NCBI RefSeq assembly: GCF_037101375.1
Contig: NZ_AP029019.1
Coordinates: 3,267,001 to 3,331,000 of the forward strand
Direction: 5' to 3'
Source: Acidovorax sp. DW039
Lineage (GTDB): Bacteria > Pseudomonadota > Gammaproteobacteria > Burkholderiales > Burkholderiaceae_C
DNA: 64,000 bases
Part shown: positions 55,243 through 62,808 of the stretch, piece after piece
Position numbering within the stretch: the first letter of the stretch is position 1
Layout of the letters: every line of letters begins with the position of its first letter
Position numbers and translations under genes: made by a program
Notes under the pieces: generated by a model
What the model saw: the letters and a program-made list of their open reading frames with translations, nothing else
What the model was told of the DNA's origin: nothing
The model's database searches: none

Positions 55243-56130
55243 ATGACTGTTGCCACAACCGTCCGTAAAGCTGTTTTTCCTGTTGCTGGCCTGGGCACGC
55301 GTTTTTTGCCCGCTACCAAGGCGTCTCCCAAAGAAATGCTGCCAGTGGTGGACAAGCCGCTCATCCAGTACGCGGTGGAAGAGGCCTACGCGGCAGGCAT
55401 ACGCCACATGATCTTCGTTACCGGGCGCAGCAAAAGGGCGATTGAAGACCACTTTGATACCGCCTACGAGCTTGAATCTGAACTGGAAACGGCAGGCAAG
55501 GAAGAACTGCTGGAACTGGTGCGCTCGGTGCAACCCGATGACATGGACTGCGCCTTTGTGCGCCAGCCCCGCTCCCTGGGCCTGGGCCATGCCGTGCTGT
55601 GTGCTGAACCGCTCGTAGGCAACGAACCCTTTGCCGTGCTGCTGGCCGATGACCTGATGGTGGGTCCCGAAGGCGGGCAACCCGTGCTGGCACAGATGGT
55701 GACGGCCTTCCGTCAGCAAGGTCGCTCCGTGATTGCCGTGCAGGAAGTGCCTGAGGACCAAGTGCACAAATACGGCATCGTGGCGGGTGAGCCCGCTGGT
55801 GGCCCACTGATCCGCATCGACCGCATCGTCGAAAAACCCAAGGCCGACGTAGCCCCCTCACGCATGGGTGTGGCAGGCCGCTACATCCTCACGCCTGGGG
55901 TGTTTGAAGAAATCCGCCACCAGCCCCGGGGCGTAGGGGGTGAAATCCAGCTGACCGACGGTATCGCACGCCTGATGAAAAATGAAGCGGTGTACGCCTT
56001 CCAGTACCAAGGCAAGCGCTATGACTGCGGTAGCAAGGAAGGTTTTTTGCAGGCCACAGTGGAACTGGCCCTGAAGCATCCCCAGGTGGGAGACTCGTTC
56101 CGCGAATACTTGCAGGGTCTGTCGCTCTGA
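55243..56130 (+). CDS. galU: UTP-glucose-1-phosphate uridylyltransferase
   Basis: Makes UDP-glucose for cell-envelope sugars. 295 residues with the nucleotidyl loop [20 protein letters not shown] at residue 9, [18 protein letters not shown], the [10 protein letters not shown] metal-binding segment near 130 and [20 protein letters not shown] near 192. The GGTRFLP-type motif and length are normal. AAGGAA lies just before the ATG. A TGGAGGC/GCCTCCA hairpin (56144-56165) after the stop may help end the transcript but has no T-run. Confidence 0.97.
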   Translation: MTVATTVRKAVFPVAGLGTRFLPATKASPKEMLPVVDKPLIQYAVEEAYAAGIRHMIFVTGRSKRAIEDHFDTAYELESELETAGKEELLELVRSVQPDDMDCAFVRQPRSLGLGHAVLCAEPLVGNEPFAVLLADDLMVGPEGGQPVLAQMVTAFRQQGRSVIAVQEVPEDQVHKYGIVAGEPAGGPLIRIDRIVEKPKADVAPSRMGVAGRYILTPGVFEEIRHQPRGVGGEIQLTDGIARLMKNEAVYAFQYQGKRYDCGSKEGFLQATVELALKHPQVGDSFREYLQGLSL

Positions 56131-56245
56131 TTGGTATGGGGACTGGAGGCCGACGCATGCCTCCATCTCGAATAATCACCGTACCCGCCATCCCAAGAGC
56201 CATTACTTCGATCCCTGTTCGCAGAGCTTGCAGGGATCGGGGACG

Positions 56246-56473
56246 TTAACGACGGCGCAGCACGTGGATGAACTCTTCACCCACCGTTTGCTGCTCTACC
56301 AGCTCGTTACCCGTCTGCCGGGCAAAGGCCTGAAAGTCGCGCAGCGATCCAACATCTGTCGCGAACACCTTCAGCAGCTGGCCGCTGGCCATGTCGGCCA
56401 AGGCTTTTTTGGCCTTCAGGATGGGCAAGGGGCAGTTCAGGCCCCGGGTATCAATTTCTTTGTGAATTTCCAT
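56246..56473 (-). CDS. TusA/SirA-family sulfur carrier protein
   Basis: 75 residues with the CPxP motif in DTRGLNCPLPILKAKKALAD, where Cys carries sulfur as persulfide, and a beta-alpha-beta fold end (NELVEQQTVGEEFIHVLRRR). Such proteins pass sulfur to tRNA thiolation, molybdenum cofactor or other pathways. ATG at 56473; a TTG at 56479 is possible. It lies directly after the Nudix gene with a 2-base gap. Confidence 0.9.
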   Translation of the reverse strand: MEIHKEIDTRGLNCPLPILKAKKALADMASGQLLKVFATDVGSLRDFQAFARQTGNELVEQQTVGEEFIHVLRRR

Positions 56474-56475
56474 GG

Positions 56476-57045
56476 TCAATCCTTGGGTGGCAAACCCAGC
56501 CCGCGGCGGCGCTCGGCGTTTTCTTCTTCCGTGAAGAAAACCGGCTCATGGCCTCGGCTGCGCAGCCAATCAGCCAATGCATACCCTGTACCGGCAGGCC
56601 AGCATTTCAGTTTTTCCAGATCATAGAGGCGATAGTCCACCAACTCGGGGGACAACCGCACTTCGCCCTGCGCCACCACATGGTAGGCAATGATGACCTG
56701 GTTCATGCGCAAAAACTCATAGGCCCCCACCAGCGTGGTGGAGCGCACATCCAGATTCGTTTCCTCCTTGACCTCCCGCGCGATGCCCTCCTGCGGAGAT
56801 TCCCCAGCCTCCATGAAGCCCGTGATCAGGGCAAACATCTTCTCAGGCCAGGCGGCATTGCGGGCAAGCAGTACCTTGCCGCCAATTTCGACAATGGCGG
56901 CCAAAACCGGCGTGGGGTTGTTCCAGTGCGTCCAGCCACAGGCGGGGCACCGCAAGCGCGCCTTGTCACCACCATCCTCTGCCTGGGTAATCCACTGCAG
57001 CGGTGTGCCGCAGTGGGTGCAGTATCGAACTTCGTAATGCGTCAT
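56476..57045 (-). CDS. Nudix hydrolase with zinc ribbon (NudC-like)
   Basis: 189 residues. An N-terminal zinc ribbon (YCTHCGTPL at residue 8 and RLRCPACGWTHWNNP at 32) is followed by the Nudix domain with box GFMEAGESPQEGIAREVKEE at about 80, complete GX5EX7REUXEE pattern. Zinc-ribbon Nudix enzymes of this size cleave NADH-type or nucleoside diphosphate substrates; the true substrate is not set. ATG at 57045 sits at the edge of a family A repeat that provides its upstream region. Confidence 0.9.
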   Translation of the reverse strand: MTHYEVRYCTHCGTPLQWITQAEDGGDKARLRCPACGWTHWNNPTPVLAAIVEIGGKVLLARNAAWPEKMFALITGFMEAGESPQEGIAREVKEETNLDVRSTTLVGAYEFLRMNQVIIAYHVVAQGEVRLSPELVDYRLYDLEKLKCWPAGTGYALADWLRSRGHEPVFFTEEENAERRRGLGLPPKD

Positions 57046-57092
57046 AGCGCTTCCAAATTAATAGCTGCTTCCGCTTTATAGACGGGTGCTAC
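57046..57092 (+). repeat. Family A dispersed repeat, diverged copy
   Basis: agcgcttccaaattaatagc then tgcttccgctttatagacgg and gtgctac. Weaker right arm than other copies. It lies immediately upstream of the Nudix start codon, so the gene's promoter or ribosome site would have to lie in or beyond it. Confidence 0.7.
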
Positions 57093-57160
57093 AGGCACAT
57101 TGAGCACAAACAAGCCCCACACGCTGCGGCAATGCAGAGGGAGCGCAAAAGGTCCATCCC

Positions 57161-58063
57161 TCAGGCAGGGAACACGCCGGTAGAGAGGTAACGATCCCCA
57201 CGATCACACACCACGAACACGATGGTGGCGTTCTGCTCGCGCGCCGCAATCTGTTGGGCTACCCAGCAAGCACCTGCGGCGGAGATACCGGCAAAAATGC
57301 CTTCTTCACGCGCAAGTCGGCGGCACATTTCCTCCGCGTCATCCTGGCTGACGTACACCAATTCATCCACCGTGCGGGGATCGTAAATCTTGGGCAGATA
57401 TTCCTGAGGCCACTTCCGGATACCCGGAATACGCGAGCCTTCCTGCGGCTGCGCACCCACGATCTGGATGCCAGGGTTCTTTTCCTTCAGGAAGCGAGAG
57501 ACACCCGTGATGGTGCCCGTCGTGCCCATGGCACTGACAAAGTGGGTGATGCGCCCACCCGTCTGCTCCCAGATTTCGGGCCCTGTGGTTTCGTAATGGA
57601 TGCGTGGATTGTCTGCATTGCCAAACTGGTCCAGCACCCTGCCCTCGCCCCGCTTTTGCATGGCCTCGGCCAAGTCACGGGCATGTTCCATGCCGCCGCT
57701 CTTGGGGGTCAGCACCAGCTCGGCACCAAAGGCCTTCATGGTCTGTGCGCGCTCGATGGACAGATCCTCAGGCATCACCAGCACCATGCGGTAGCCCTTG
57801 ATGGCCGCCGCCATGGCCAGCGCAATGCCCGTGTTGCCGGAGGTTGCCTCAATCAAGGTGTCTCCGGGACGGATATCGCCCCGCTCTTCGGCACGCCGAA
57901 TCATCGACAAGGCGGGCCGGTCTTTCACCGACCCGGCCGGGTTGTTACCTTCCAGCTTGCCCAACACCACGTTGCCTCGGGCGGAGTTGTCTTGGGCACC
58001 AATGCGCTGCAACGCGACCAGTGGCGTATTGCCAACCGCTTGTTCGATAGTTTGATAATTCAT
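57161..58063 (-). CDS. cysM: Cysteine synthase B (O-acetylserine sulfhydrylase)
   Basis: Makes cysteine from O-acetylserine and sulfide or thiosulfate. 300 residues: MNYQTIEQAVGNTPLVALQR start, PLP lysine in LEGNNPAGSVKDRPALSMIR near 52, the SGNTGIALA loop near 81, and the phosphate loop VSAMGTTGTITG near 185. The KLEGNNPAGSVKDRPAL sequence favours CysM over CysK. ATG at 58063 is chosen. The longer frame to 58216 would run through tRNA-Leu and is rejected. Confidence 0.95.
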   Translation of the reverse strand: MNYQTIEQAVGNTPLVALQRIGAQDNSARGNVVLGKLEGNNPAGSVKDRPALSMIRRAEERGDIRPGDTLIEATSGNTGIALAMAAAIKGYRMVLVMPEDLSIERAQTMKAFGAELVLTPKSGGMEHARDLAEAMQKRGEGRVLDQFGNADNPRIHYETTGPEIWEQTGGRITHFVSAMGTTGTITGVSRFLKEKNPGIQIVGAQPQEGSRIPGIRKWPQEYLPKIYDPRTVDELVYVSQDDAEEMCRRLAREEGIFAGISAAGACWVAQQIAAREQNATIVFVVCDRGDRYLSTGVFPA

Positions 58064-58103
58064 GGTCACTACTGTGCCATAATTTGAGTCTTCACGAATT
58101 CCC

Positions 58104-58188
58104 GCCCGGGTGGTGAAATTGGTAGACGCAGGGGACTCAAAATCCCCCGCCGCAAGGCGTGCCGGTTCGATTCCGGCCCCGGGCACCA
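58104..58188 (+). tRNA. tRNA-Leu(CAA)
   Basis: An 85-base class II tRNA. Acceptor GCCCGGG/CCCGGGC, discriminator A, encoded CCA. Anticodon stem GGGGA/TCCCC with loop CTCAAAA, anticodon CAA (reads UUG). The variable arm CGCCGCAAGGCG is long enough for leucine. T-arm GCCGGTTCGATTCCGGC. A CATAAT -10-like box lies at 58078-58083 upstream. Confidence 0.97.
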
Positions 58189-58193
58189 CAGAC

Positions 58194-58227
58194 AAGGCCG
58201 CATGTTCTATGAACATGCGGCCTTTTT
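58194..58227 (+). terminator. Intrinsic terminator after tRNA-Leu
   Basis: AAGGCCGCATGTTC-TAT-GAACATGCGGCCTT then TTT, a perfect 14-bp stem beginning 6 bases after the tRNA. Confidence 0.95.
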
Positions 58228-58304
58228 GTTTGCGCGCTTGTCACACAGACCGTCCCACGCATCGACCTGGTGACACGCCAGGCATTCACCTCGGCCACAC
58301 CTGC

Positions 58305-58333
58305 TTCGCAGCTCTTACAAATTACTGTATATT
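58305..58333 (+). promoter_or_regulatory. Candidate promoter of the LexA-controlled gene
   Basis: TTCGCA (58305-58310), 17-base spacer, TATATT (58328-58333). The -10 lies inside the LexA box, so repressor binding would block polymerase. Confidence 0.6.
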
Positions 58334-58342
58334 TAAACAGTA
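58323..58342. promoter_or_regulatory. lexA box: LexA (SOS) box
   Basis: TACTGTATATTTAAACAGTA has the full CTGT-N8-ACAG core with matching TA flanks, a near-ideal match to the E. coli-type SOS box also used by betaproteobacteria. It overlaps the -10 element and ends 18 bases before the ATG at 58361. Confidence 0.88.
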
Positions 58343-58360
58343 TCTTTTGAGGAGCCTAGC

Positions 58361-58669
58361 ATGGAAGTGATTGACACCCTGTACACCGTGACCCTGCGCG
58401 ACTGCCCTGATGAGGTGCCCGAGAGGACTCGCACGATGGCGGAAGCGCGCTATGCCAAGGCGTTGGAAAACGCACTGGGAGGCCCCGAACAGGTGGCCGC
58501 CGCGCTCGACACCATGGCCGATCTGGAGACGGCGGATGCCGAAGAAATATCGCAGGCAGACCTGGCGCTGGCGGCTCGCTGGACCAAGGCCTGTAACGCT
58601 GCGCGGCAGGCGGGCTTTCGTGACCTGGGTGAGGCCGAGGGCATGTACTTCGAAGTACGCATTTCTTGA
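58361..58669 (+). CDS. SOS-controlled small protein of unknown function
   Basis: 102 residues, soluble, acidic and mostly helical: MEVIDTLYTVTLRDCPDEVP, then RTRTMAEARYAKALENALGG, then DLALAARWTKACNAARQAGF and the end GEAEGMYFEVRIS. No known family, metal site or membrane segment was recognised. GAGGAG stands about 6 bases before the ATG. A LexA box in its promoter predicts induction by DNA damage. It is an apparent single-gene unit after the tRNA-Leu terminator. It could be a division inhibitor, a DNA-repair accessory or a toxin-like product; the sequence does not say which. Confidence 0.8.
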   Translation: MEVIDTLYTVTLRDCPDEVPERTRTMAEARYAKALENALGGPEQVAAALDTMADLETADAEEISQADLALAARWTKACNAARQAGFRDLGEAEGMYFEVRIS

Positions 58670-58901
58670 GGGATTGCTCCTTCATGGAGCCACCAAGACC
58701 TCTGCCGTAGAGGCCACCATCCTGCCGCAGAAACAAATAGAGACAAAGTGCATTCTGGATTCGCACTTGTCTTACACACGGAACTGGTCAGGTTTGGTGG
58801 AATCTCAACCACTGGCCATTGAGGCTGGAGCGGGGTGAGCCATTGCGGCCCCCGCACCTTCAGATTTTGTACGCATCACCCACCTCAGAAGGAGCAACGC
58901 C

Positions 58902-59090
58902 ATGACACTCCATCACCTCTCTCCGCAAGCAGCTGCTTTGCTCGCCTTCGTGGCAACGGTGACTCTGGCGTTTGCAGCCGCTCTGGTGGGTTCTGCCCCT
59001 GATTGGGTCGTGCAATCGGCAGATTCGTTGCCCATGTTGCCCAGCCAACTGGATGCACTCATTCCTGCAGACCTGTCGATATCACCCTGA
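58902..59090 (+). CDS. Small predicted membrane protein
   Basis: 62 residues with one clear hydrophobic segment (AAALLAFVATVTLAFAAALV) and a short Pro/Asp-rich tail. AAGGAG is 8 bases before the ATG, which supports translation. No family recognised. It has no obvious partner; the 232 bases before it and the 215 bases after it hold nothing identifiable apart from a GCTCC/GGAGC mini-hairpin near 58676. Confidence 0.5.
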   Translation: MTLHHLSPQAAALLAFVATVTLAFAAALVGSAPDWVVQSADSLPMLPSQLDALIPADLSISP

Positions 59091-59305
59091 TGAGCATCAC
59101 GCCTTCAAATGCTTGGCATGAGATGACAAAGCAATCCACTTCATAAGTACAACAGCACAGGGACCAGAAAGATCTCGGTTTTCACTGTTTCCCTACGGTG
59201 TTCCGGGAGCTTTACTGGGCAGTTCGCCGGTGATTGATCTGCTAGTTCAAGCTGTTCGGCAAAACCCATCTGGCCCCGGCTGGTCGAGCCCGGTTCAAGG
59301 AGGGT

Positions 59306-60061
59306 TCAAGGAGACAAGGCCATCAGCGCCAGTCTGCGCCTGGCCTGCTCGGCCAGTGGCGCGTCGCCCGCACGCTCAGCCTGCTCGGCCTGAACCGTCA
59401 GCCACGCCATCAAGGGTCTGCGCCAACCCTGTGCAGAAGCCATATTGACCGCACCTGCCACCACCTGCGGCCCTGCCCTGCCAGCGCGGAAAAGAACGCC
59501 TGCAGCGACGAGTGAAGAAAGCGGCTCCGCAGGGGCTGCCGCGCCAACGGCCTGCTGCGCAAGCTGCTCTTGTCCGGACATCAGCGCCTGAGCAGTGGCG
59601 CGTTGGGATTCAGGCAGCATAGCCACGTCCCCCGCCAGCAGTCCCCGCCCTTCCAGATAACGGGCATAGGCTTTTTCTGCAGGTGTGGCGTCTACCGCCA
59701 GCGCAGCAAACCCTTCACACGTCAACGGCATGGCCAGGCTTGCAACCTGGGCTGCACAGCGGAGCAGTTCTGCCCGTGCCAGCAGATCGGCGCGGCCCGT
59801 GCTGGCTAGCGCCTGGCGGGCGCGAGCCCATTCGGCGGCTTCCACGCGCTGGTTTCCTGTCAGGTAGGCCTGCAATGCCCGTTCTGCCGCACCATGCGCG
59901 TTGAGTTGCCATTCGGGCACGGGCGGCTGGCTGGAGCAAGCCACCAGCGTTGCCAGTGCAGCCGCCGCAGCTACAGGGCCCATCCAGCGCCGGGTGATTA
60001 CGGAAGGCAAATGTCGGGGTAACGAAGCAAAGCCCGTGGTAAGCCGTGAGAGCGGTTTCAT
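59306..60061 (-). CDS. MCE-cluster lipoprotein, helical repeat type
   Basis: 251 residues with a lipoprotein signal whose lipobox is LATLVACSS (Cys near 42). The body is Ala-rich and helical with TPR-like spacing (AERALQAYLTGNQRVEAAEW, ARARQALASTGRADLLARAE). It lacks the beta-rich look of the usual ABC-type auxiliary lipoprotein of MCE clusters. The ATG overlaps the MCE gene stop (ATGA, 60058-60061), so it belongs to that operon. The stop codon lies inside an 11-bp perfect tandem duplication (59292-59313). Confidence 0.75.
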   Translation of the reverse strand: MKPLSRLTTGFASLPRHLPSVITRRWMGPVAAAAALATLVACSSQPPVPEWQLNAHGAAERALQAYLTGNQRVEAAEWARARQALASTGRADLLARAELLRCAAQVASLAMPLTCEGFAALAVDATPAEKAYARYLEGRGLLAGDVAMLPESQRATAQALMSGQEQLAQQAVGAAAPAEPLSSLVAAGVLFRAGRAGPQVVAGAVNMASAQGWRRPLMAWLTVQAEQAERAGDAPLAEQARRRLALMALSP

Positions 60062-61107
60062 GGCAGCTTGATCTCCGTTTCACGGGCGAAGGGCCACTTG
60101 CGCTGCAGCTCGTTCGCCAGCCCTTCTACCTTGCGCAGGTTGGCCTCCACATCAGCGCGCAATGCCCCCAGGTCGGTGGTGGCTTCGCGGGCGTTTGCAC
60201 CAATGGCCTGGGCCTCAGCCAACACGGCATCCACTTTTTTCAAGCTGGCGCGGGTGTCGGTCAGCAGGCCATTGAGCTGGCCCACGGCTGCGCGCACCTC
60301 GGGCACCAGGGCATCCTTGCCATCGCGCCCAAACACGTGCTGGTCTGCACGCAACACCAGGCCATCCAGCCGTGCCAGCAGCGCGTTGGTGCGCTCCAGC
60401 GTGGTAAGTACCTTGCGCGCATCGGCCTCGTTACCCATCAGCACGCCCAGTGCACCGCCGGGGCCATTGAGCTTCTGGGTCAACGCCTGCACCTGCGCCA
60501 GGCTGCTTCCCAGGGCCGCGTCCTGCGCCGTCAGCGCGGTCAGGTTGCCAAGCAACTCGCGCGCGGTGGCCATCAGTTGCGGGATTTCGGCAGTGGCGTC
60601 CCCCCTCAGCACGGGGCGCACCGCACCGTCAGGCAGCGGTGGGTCGGTCAAGATACCGCTGTAGGCCCGGATGTTGGTGCCCCCCACCAGGCCACGCACC
60701 AGGGTAAAGACGCTGGACTCGCGCAGCCAGTGGGCGTCTTTGCGGGGCACGTCCACCATGATGCGTGCATTGCCCGTCTCTGCCAGCTCAATGCGGCGCA
60801 CCCGACCAATCGGAAAGCCCGAGAAGGTCATGTCCATCCCCACCACTACGCCTTCAGAATCTTCGGCCACCAGCACCACCGTCTGCGTGGGCTCGAAAAC
60901 GCCGCGGGCATACAGCAGATAGAGGCCAGAGCCCACGATCAGCAAGAGGGTCAGCAACAGCAAGAGCGCCGCCTTGATTTCCAGATGCGCCACGGGCTGC
61001 AGGGATTCGACATGCGGCACGGCAGACGCAACCCCCTCGCCCGCCGATGCAGCAGGGCTCGGGGTTGAAGACGCCGAGGCAGGGGGAACAGGAGGCTTTG
61101 GATTCAT
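60058..61107 (-). CDS. MCE/MlaD-family lipid-transport protein
   Basis: 349 residues. A Pro/Ala/Ser-rich cytoplasmic lead is followed by one membrane helix (IKAALLLLLTLLLIVGSGLY) near residue 48, the MCE domain (DSEGVVVGMDMTFSGFPIGR, VRRIELAETGNARIMVDVPR) at about 80-165, and a long helical C-terminus. MCE proteins form periplasmic channels or shuttles for phospholipids and sterols, working with an MlaE permease and MlaF ATPase. The permease is upstream but no ATPase gene is present between or around them. Confidence 0.88.
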   Translation of the reverse strand: MNPKPPVPPASASSTPSPAASAGEGVASAVPHVESLQPVAHLEIKAALLLLLTLLLIVGSGLYLLYARGVFEPTQTVVLVAEDSEGVVVGMDMTFSGFPIGRVRRIELAETGNARIMVDVPRKDAHWLRESSVFTLVRGLVGGTNIRAYSGILTDPPLPDGAVRPVLRGDATAEIPQLMATARELLGNLTALTAQDAALGSSLAQVQALTQKLNGPGGALGVLMGNEADARKVLTTLERTNALLARLDGLVLRADQHVFGRDGKDALVPEVRAAVGQLNGLLTDTRASLKKVDAVLAEAQAIGANAREATTDLGALRADVEANLRKVEGLANELQRKWPFARETEIKLP

Positions 61108-61123
61108 GGGCAGACAAAAAGGC

Positions 61124-61228
61124 TCAGGTTCGGCGGCCGGGCAAGGGCTGCGGGTTGCAAGACGTGAACATCACTTCGCGCCAGGCAAGGTGTAAGTCCA
61201 CAAGGCAGTGCAGGAGCGTCATCCACAT
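61124..61228 (-). pseudogene. 34-codon frame between permease and MCE genes, possible ATPase remnant
   Basis: Reads MWMTLLHCLVDLHLAWREVM followed by FTSCNPQPLPGRRT. TGAGGA lies just upstream of its ATG. The segment LVDLHLAWREV resembles the first strand of MlaF-type ATPases, whose gene normally occupies this slot. The rest does not continue as an ABC domain. It may be what is left after deletion of the ATPase gene; it could also be chance. Confidence 0.3.
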
Positions 61229-61233
61229 GTTCC

Positions 61234-62043
61234 TCAGTAATAGTTGCCCATCAACGACCCCATCTCGATCAGCAGCAGCACCGCAAACATGCGGGCCAAG
61301 CCGCCCAGTTCGGAAGAAGTCACATCGGGCCGCACACGCCCCAAATCCCCGTACAAACCTGCCGCCAGCGGGATCAGCGCCACCGCCAGGCTGAACAGCA
61401 GGGTCTTGACGACAAACACCAGTGTGACGGCGGGCGAGAACACCTGACCGAACATGCGCGTGTAGCCGGGCAGGCCCGCCAAGTTGAAACCATAAACGCC
61501 CAGGTAAGCCAGCACCAGCGCCACCACGCAGCTCAGGGCTGCAAGGGTGATGCATGCAAACACCCCTGCCACGGCGCGGGGCAAAACCTCGGCCCGCACC
61601 GGGTCCACCCCGCGGCTTTGCAACTGGGCAAACCGGCCCGAACGGCGCAGCAACGCCAGCTGCGTGCCGTTGGGGATGGTGCAGCGCATGGCCACAAACA
61701 GGGCTGCGGTAAGGGGAATCAACTCCAGCACCAGCACGCGGATCACCATCTCCAGCGCATAGCGCGACAAGCCATAGCTGAGCGCGGTCACCACCACAAT
61801 GCGTGTGAGCACGAGGCTGATCAAGGCTGCCAGCGCCGTAAAACCCAACAGCACCGGCGCGGTGTCCAGATAGACATGCCTGGCCAGCGCATGCCGGGTG
61901 CCCCGCCCATAGCTGGAGGGTGACAGCAACAGCACCAGCATCACGGCCCCCAGGTACAGGATGCGCCACCAGGCCAGCGCCCAGCGCTGCGCCGTGCCCC
62001 ATGCACGACCAGGCAGCGAGAGGGCAGACCGGTGCAACATCAT
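61234..62043 (-). CDS. MlaE-family ABC permease
   Basis: 269 residues with five or six membrane helices and the MlaE/YrbE signature region: ALEMVIRVLVLELIPLTAAL near 95, then FVAMRCTIPNGTQLALLRRS, and RGVDPVRAEVLPRAVAGVFA (EQxxAL-type coupling segment). The end YGDLGRVRPDVTSSELGGLA, MFAVLLLIEMGSLMGNYY is family-like. It is the first gene of the MCE cluster. The start is 62043 or 62040 (two consecutive ATGs). Confidence 0.85.
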   Translation of the reverse strand: MMLHRSALSLPGRAWGTAQRWALAWWRILYLGAVMLVLLLSPSSYGRGTRHALARHVYLDTAPVLLGFTALAALISLVLTRIVVVTALSYGLSRYALEMVIRVLVLELIPLTAALFVAMRCTIPNGTQLALLRRSGRFAQLQSRGVDPVRAEVLPRAVAGVFACITLAALSCVVALVLAYLGVYGFNLAGLPGYTRMFGQVFSPAVTLVFVVKTLLFSLAVALIPLAAGLYGDLGRVRPDVTSSELGGLARMFAVLLLIEMGSLMGNYY

Positions 62044-62112
62044 GGGCGGATCATAGCGGCCCTGCCTGCAGGTAATTGCGGCCATGGCAAAGCGCACTAC
62101 CATATGCAATTC

Positions 62113-62163
62113 AGGCCTCTAGCGCTTACGTATCAAGCGCAAGAAGCTATCAAAAACAGAGCA
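62113..62163 (-). repeat. Family A dispersed repeat
   Basis: cctctagcgcttacgtatca then agcgcaagaagctatcaaaa and acagagc. It lies in the gap between the MlaE start and the CadR stop and has the inverse orientation. Confidence 0.8.
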
Positions 62164-62244
62164 AAATCACAACAAACTCAAGGCTACCGCACTGATGAAA
62201 CAGTGTGTCACGCAGCCGTCTGCGGCAGATGACTGGAACAGCAT

Positions 62245-62715
62245 TTACACATGCCGTTTTCCTGGCCCGGCGGCGGTGGGCTGCCCATCGCTCAGGGGCT
62301 GCGCATCGGCGCGCTGGTGCAGGGCTTCGATGATGTGGCATTGCGCGTCGGTGCCATCGCAGCGGCTGCGCAGGGCCAGCAGGTCCACCTCCAGCGCCTG
62401 CAGCTCGGCCAGGCGGGTGCGCACATGCTGCAGGTGCTCGTCCAGCGTGACGCAGGCAGCGTGGCAGTCCTCCCGCCGCGTGAGGTCCAGCGCGAGCAGG
62501 GTACGCACCTCGTCCAGCGACATGTCCATGGCCCGGCACAGGCGGATGAAGCGCAGGCGGTGCACATCGTCTGCGGAGTACAGGCGGTAGCTGTTGTCGC
62601 TGCGGGCACCCGGCGGCAACAGGCCCTCCTTTTCGTAGTAGCGGATGTTGGCAGCCGACACGCCCGACTGCCGGGCCGCCTCACCAATGCGATAGGCCGC
62701 AGTGTTCTGGTTCAT
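62245..62715 (-). CDS. cadR: MerR-family Cd(II)/Pb(II)-responsive regulator, CadR-like
   Basis: 156 residues: N-terminal MerR domain YRIGEAARQSGVSAANIRYY with wing YEKEGLLPP, a dimerisation helix, and C-terminal metal residues C84/C88 (EDCHAACVT) and the C119-x6-C126 loop (RCDGTDAQC) that defines the CadR/PbrR group, with a His-containing tail (GKRHV). It represses and, with metal, activates the divergent exporter gene through DNA distortion of a long-spacer promoter. ATG at 62715; the longer reading to 62754 would cover the promoter. Confidence 0.9.
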   Translation of the reverse strand: MNQNTAAYRIGEAARQSGVSAANIRYYEKEGLLPPGARSDNSYRLYSADDVHRLRFIRLCRAMDMSLDEVRTLLALDLTRREDCHAACVTLDEHLQHVRTRLAELQALEVDLLALRSRCDGTDAQCHIIEALHQRADAQPLSDGQPTAAGPGKRHV

Positions 62716-62720
62716 AAGGC

Positions 62721-62751
62721 TTGACCTTCGAGTGACTTCAAGGTTTCCAAT
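62721..62751 (+). promoter_or_regulatory. MerR-type long-spacer promoter of the exporter gene
   Basis: TTGACC (62721-62726), a 19-base spacer and TCCAAT (62746-62751). The spacer carries the dyad ACCTTCGAGTGACTTCAAGGT, where CadR is expected to bind. The 19-base spacer is the hallmark of MerR-activated promoters. Confidence 0.8.
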
Positions 62752-62808
62752 CATGCCATCCGATCTATATCCGATCTATTGAAGCCTCTTCGACCTGCGG
62801 AGAACACC

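Noticed and set aside
58064..58216. Extension of the cysM frame upstream of 58063
   Set aside because: It reads through tRNA-Leu; CysM aligns from the ATG at 58063.
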